This document shows positions 6,501 through 7,099 of a stretch of DNA of 7,099 nt, in pieces (within the stretch, counting starts at the first letter, position 1; each line of letters opens with the position of its first letter). The notes below the pieces were generated by a model. The model was not told the origin of the DNA. It saw only the letters and a list, made by a program, of their open reading frames with translations, and did not search any database. A program made the translations under genes and the position numbers. This DNA comes from Phycisphaerales bacterium UBA2266 (lineage in GTDB: Bacteria; Planctomycetota; Phycisphaerae; Sedimentisphaerales; Anaerobacaceae). The stretch lies in assembly GCA_002347125.1 (NCBI GenBank), contig DDXG01000261.1, forward strand, positions 1 through 7,099. The letters run 5' to 3'.

Positions 6501-6871
6501 GCCAGGATACGGGGAATTTCTGGGATACGGAGACGTCGGAGATCGGCGAGAGCGCGATAGGTGCGGGCAAGACAACGGAACAGATGCGGACGCTTTCGAC
6601 GTTTGCGGCCGCAGAATGGGATTTCGCTGATACCTGGGCGATTTGCGAGGGGACAGGTTATCCCCGGCTGCGGTGGTCGATCGCGGCTGCGGATTTCGAA
6701 TGTCCGGACGGCGTAGCGTACGAGGACCTGGGGTATTTGGCGCAGCGCTGGCTGTTGGACGATTGTGCGTCCGTCGAGGAGTGCGGCGCGGCGGACCTGG
6801 ATGGCGACGGGCGGGTTGACTTGATGGACCTGGCCATCCTTGCGGACCATTGGGCAGTGGCTGGGCGATAG
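3575..6871 (+). CDS. secreted three-module GLUG-repeat protein with dockerin-like C-terminus
   Basis: A 1098-residue exported protein. Residues 1-18 form a signal peptide with an A-W-A cleavage site. Three modules follow, starting at Y21, Y427 and Y774. Each opens with YSGGSGTxAxPYRI, continues through DGxGHTI-type strands, then a run of GLUG repeats (consensus YVGGLVG...SYATG..SG), and closes with GNFWDT...MxxxSTF...W...YPxLR. I count 9, 7 and 4 GLUG units respectively, counting the degenerate final VGGLCG-type unit of each module. The GLUG motif is known from streptococcal IgA1 (M26) peptidases and many bacterial surface proteins, where it is taken to form beta-helical turns; no peptidase domain is present here. 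Residues 1041-1098 form a dockerin-like tail with one clear calcium-loop sequence, DLDGDGRVDLMDLAILADHW, and a degenerate first half that lacks the loop. A cell-surface adhesive or scaffolding role is inferred; the binding partner is unknown. Confidence 0.92.
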   Translation: MRNPLMVSIVLLTGAAWAAPYSGGSGTQANPYRIKTVLDWQALTFAAGDWGKYFVLMSDLDLAGVADLKPVGGPGTRFTGVFDGQGHTIRNAVINRPDTDYMGLFGRLGEGGWIWNLGVVDVNVVGRDYVGGLLGENYGGTITSCYATGIVTGQQYVGGLVGLDMLARTVDSCHAAAAVRGTRYVGGLVGFGGGTIALSYALGTVEGQEYVGGLAGRSNSTVCYSYAKGDVTGQRYVGGLVGQNSGSTITSCCAAGAVSGQDYVGGLVGYESAGVLARDLCYLCYATGAISGGRYVGGLVGFSDGHLTASYATGAISGDEYVGGLLGCNSKGKVAHCYSTGRPTGAASVGGLCGGVVTGAGYENTGNFWDTQTSEMLISAMGTGRTTSQMQRASTFAGVGWDLLDVWEIIDGIDYPRLRWRLSPGTYSGGSGTQADPYRIGAAEDWVELMVTPVDWSRHFVLVSDIDLTDEHVRPVGDSLAGFDGGFDGQGYAVSNVTIVRPGDGFLGLFGIAGSRAWIRNLDVVNVDVQGTGTVGGLAGRLDGKASFCSVTGWVDATRGYVGGLTGYNVGTVTSCHAAARVSGMDNNVGGLVGYNPGTITSSHATGVVSGSSDVGGLVGYNPGTILSSYATGTVGGTGYKVGGLIGRNKYGTVMDCYARGSAYTSGEQVGGLLGYNDSGKVIHCYSTGRLTGMGAGGLCPSVTRGTGFEDTGNFWDTKTSQKDFSAMGTGKTTSQMRMLSTFTDAEWDFEQIWAMSEGIGYPWLRERPLAARYSGGSGTWADPYRIGTPSDWKDLMATTDDWDKHLVLTSDIDLQYETLTPVGDSVSPFTGLFDGVGHTIHNAAIRLPDRDDVGLFGYVASGGGIENLGMVGTDMLGRDHVGGLVGVNADFGAIQLCYVDGTVSGRSSVGGLVGYDSMGMIHASYARADVNATGDYVGGLIGRSMAGRVTHCYSTGRPTGAALVGGLCGGVAGSGQDTGNFWDTETSEIGESAIGAGKTTEQMRTLSTFAAAEWDFADTWAICEGTGYPRLRWSIAAADFECPDGVAYEDLGYLAQRWLLDDCASVEECGAADLDGDGRVDLMDLAILADHWAVAGR
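3635..6691 (+). repeat. three nested intragenic modules of GLUG repeats
   Basis: Module 1 (3635-4852), module 2 (4853-5893) and module 3 (5894-6691) are tandem paralogous copies of decreasing length. A 21-bp block encoding the NFWDT motif is nearly identical in all three (4667-4687, 5708-5728, 6509-6529; one base differs in the third). Within module 2, a 17-bp block recurs exactly 78 bp (26 codons) apart at 5351-5367 and 5429-5445. This points to recent duplication or gene conversion among repeats. Confidence 0.85.
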
Positions 6872-7042
6872 CTGATCGTGGTCGGGGGTGTGCGGGCACT
6901 TGTTGGTAGTCATTTGTGTGTTCCTCGTCTGTCGTCCATCGTGCGTTAGCGGGGGATTGATATTGGGGGGTGCGGGGCTTAGAATTGTGGGTGGCGTCGG
7001 GGCTTCTCGTGGGTCGGCCGTGACGCTGCGTGGCATCGGCAT
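6872..7042. other. non-coding stretch after the GLUG protein gene
   Basis: I see no convincing gene here. Minus-strand frames stay open across the region, but they run antisense through the GLUG gene and have proline/arginine-rich, shadow-like composition. The stretch is G-rich on the plus strand, and I found no classic stem plus T-run terminator. Confidence 0.5.
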
Positions 7043-7060
7043 GGTGGGGCAAGCCCCACC
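7043..7060. repeat. GC-rich perfect palindrome (REP-like)
   Basis: GGTGGGGC and GCCCCACC form an 8-bp perfect inverted repeat around AA, followed by CTACC. It sits just before a second palindrome. The style matches dispersed intergenic palindromes seen in planctomycete genomes, from general knowledge; copy number cannot be judged from one window. Confidence 0.6.
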
Positions 7061-7075
7061 CTACCTGTTTTGGTT

Positions 7076-7094
7076 CACGGGCTGGAAGCCCGTG
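7076..7094. repeat. second perfect palindrome (REP-like)
   Basis: CACGGGCT and AGCCCGTG are 8-bp perfect complements around GGA, followed by CTACG at the window edge. With the palindrome at 7043-7060 it makes a pair, each followed by a CTAC sequence, a layout typical of short mobile palindromic elements. The element probably continues past the right edge. Confidence 0.6.
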
Positions 7095-7099
7095 CTACG

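Noticed and set aside
3635..6691. CRISPR-like repeat array
   Set aside because: The periodic DNA repeats are in frame, spaced by whole codons and explained by GLUG protein repeats. There are no unique spacers between identical direct repeats.

Overview
The window looks like a chromosomal segment of a Planctomycetota bacterium, most likely of the Phycisphaerae / Sedimentisphaerales type. This rests on high GC, long secreted proteins built of GLUG repeats with a dockerin-like tail, an FGE/SUMF1-family lipoprotein, and GC-rich palindromes between genes. The assignment comes from family style, not from a marker gene.

Layout. 1-139: the end of an unrecognised gene. 230-1051 (+): a lipoprotein with an FGE/SUMF1 (C-type-lectin-fold) domain. 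1095-1151: a 57-bp non-coding copy of this gene's 3' end. It differs from the gene at 10 positions, and all 10 are adenines in the downstream copy. This is the signature of a diversity-generating retroelement (DGR): the downstream copy is the template repeat (TR) and the gene's 3' end is the variable repeat (VR). 1152-1347: no gene, but two strong hairpins. 1348-3276 (-): a secreted protein with a predicted N-terminal beta-sandwich and a probable beta-propeller. 3277-3574: a divergent promoter region with a good sigma70-type promoter pointing right. 3575-6871 (+): a 1098-residue secreted GLUG-repeat protein in three modules with a dockerin-like C-terminus. 6872-7099: non-coding, ending in two perfect palindromes.

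How it fits together. All three complete genes encode exported proteins: a lipoprotein, a probable carbohydrate-related propeller and a beta-helical surface protein. The main point of interest is the DGR. Its template would supply A-targeted mutations to the ligand-binding face of the lipoprotein, as in Treponema TvpA and Legionella LdtA. No reverse transcriptase or Avd gene is visible in the window, and the TR is shorter than the apparent variable zone. The cassette is therefore either served in trans by a reverse transcriptase outside this window or is a decaying remnant.

A second theme is a set of short, drifting 7-8-bp tandem repeats. They occur between VR and TR, twice inside the propeller gene and once in its upstream region.
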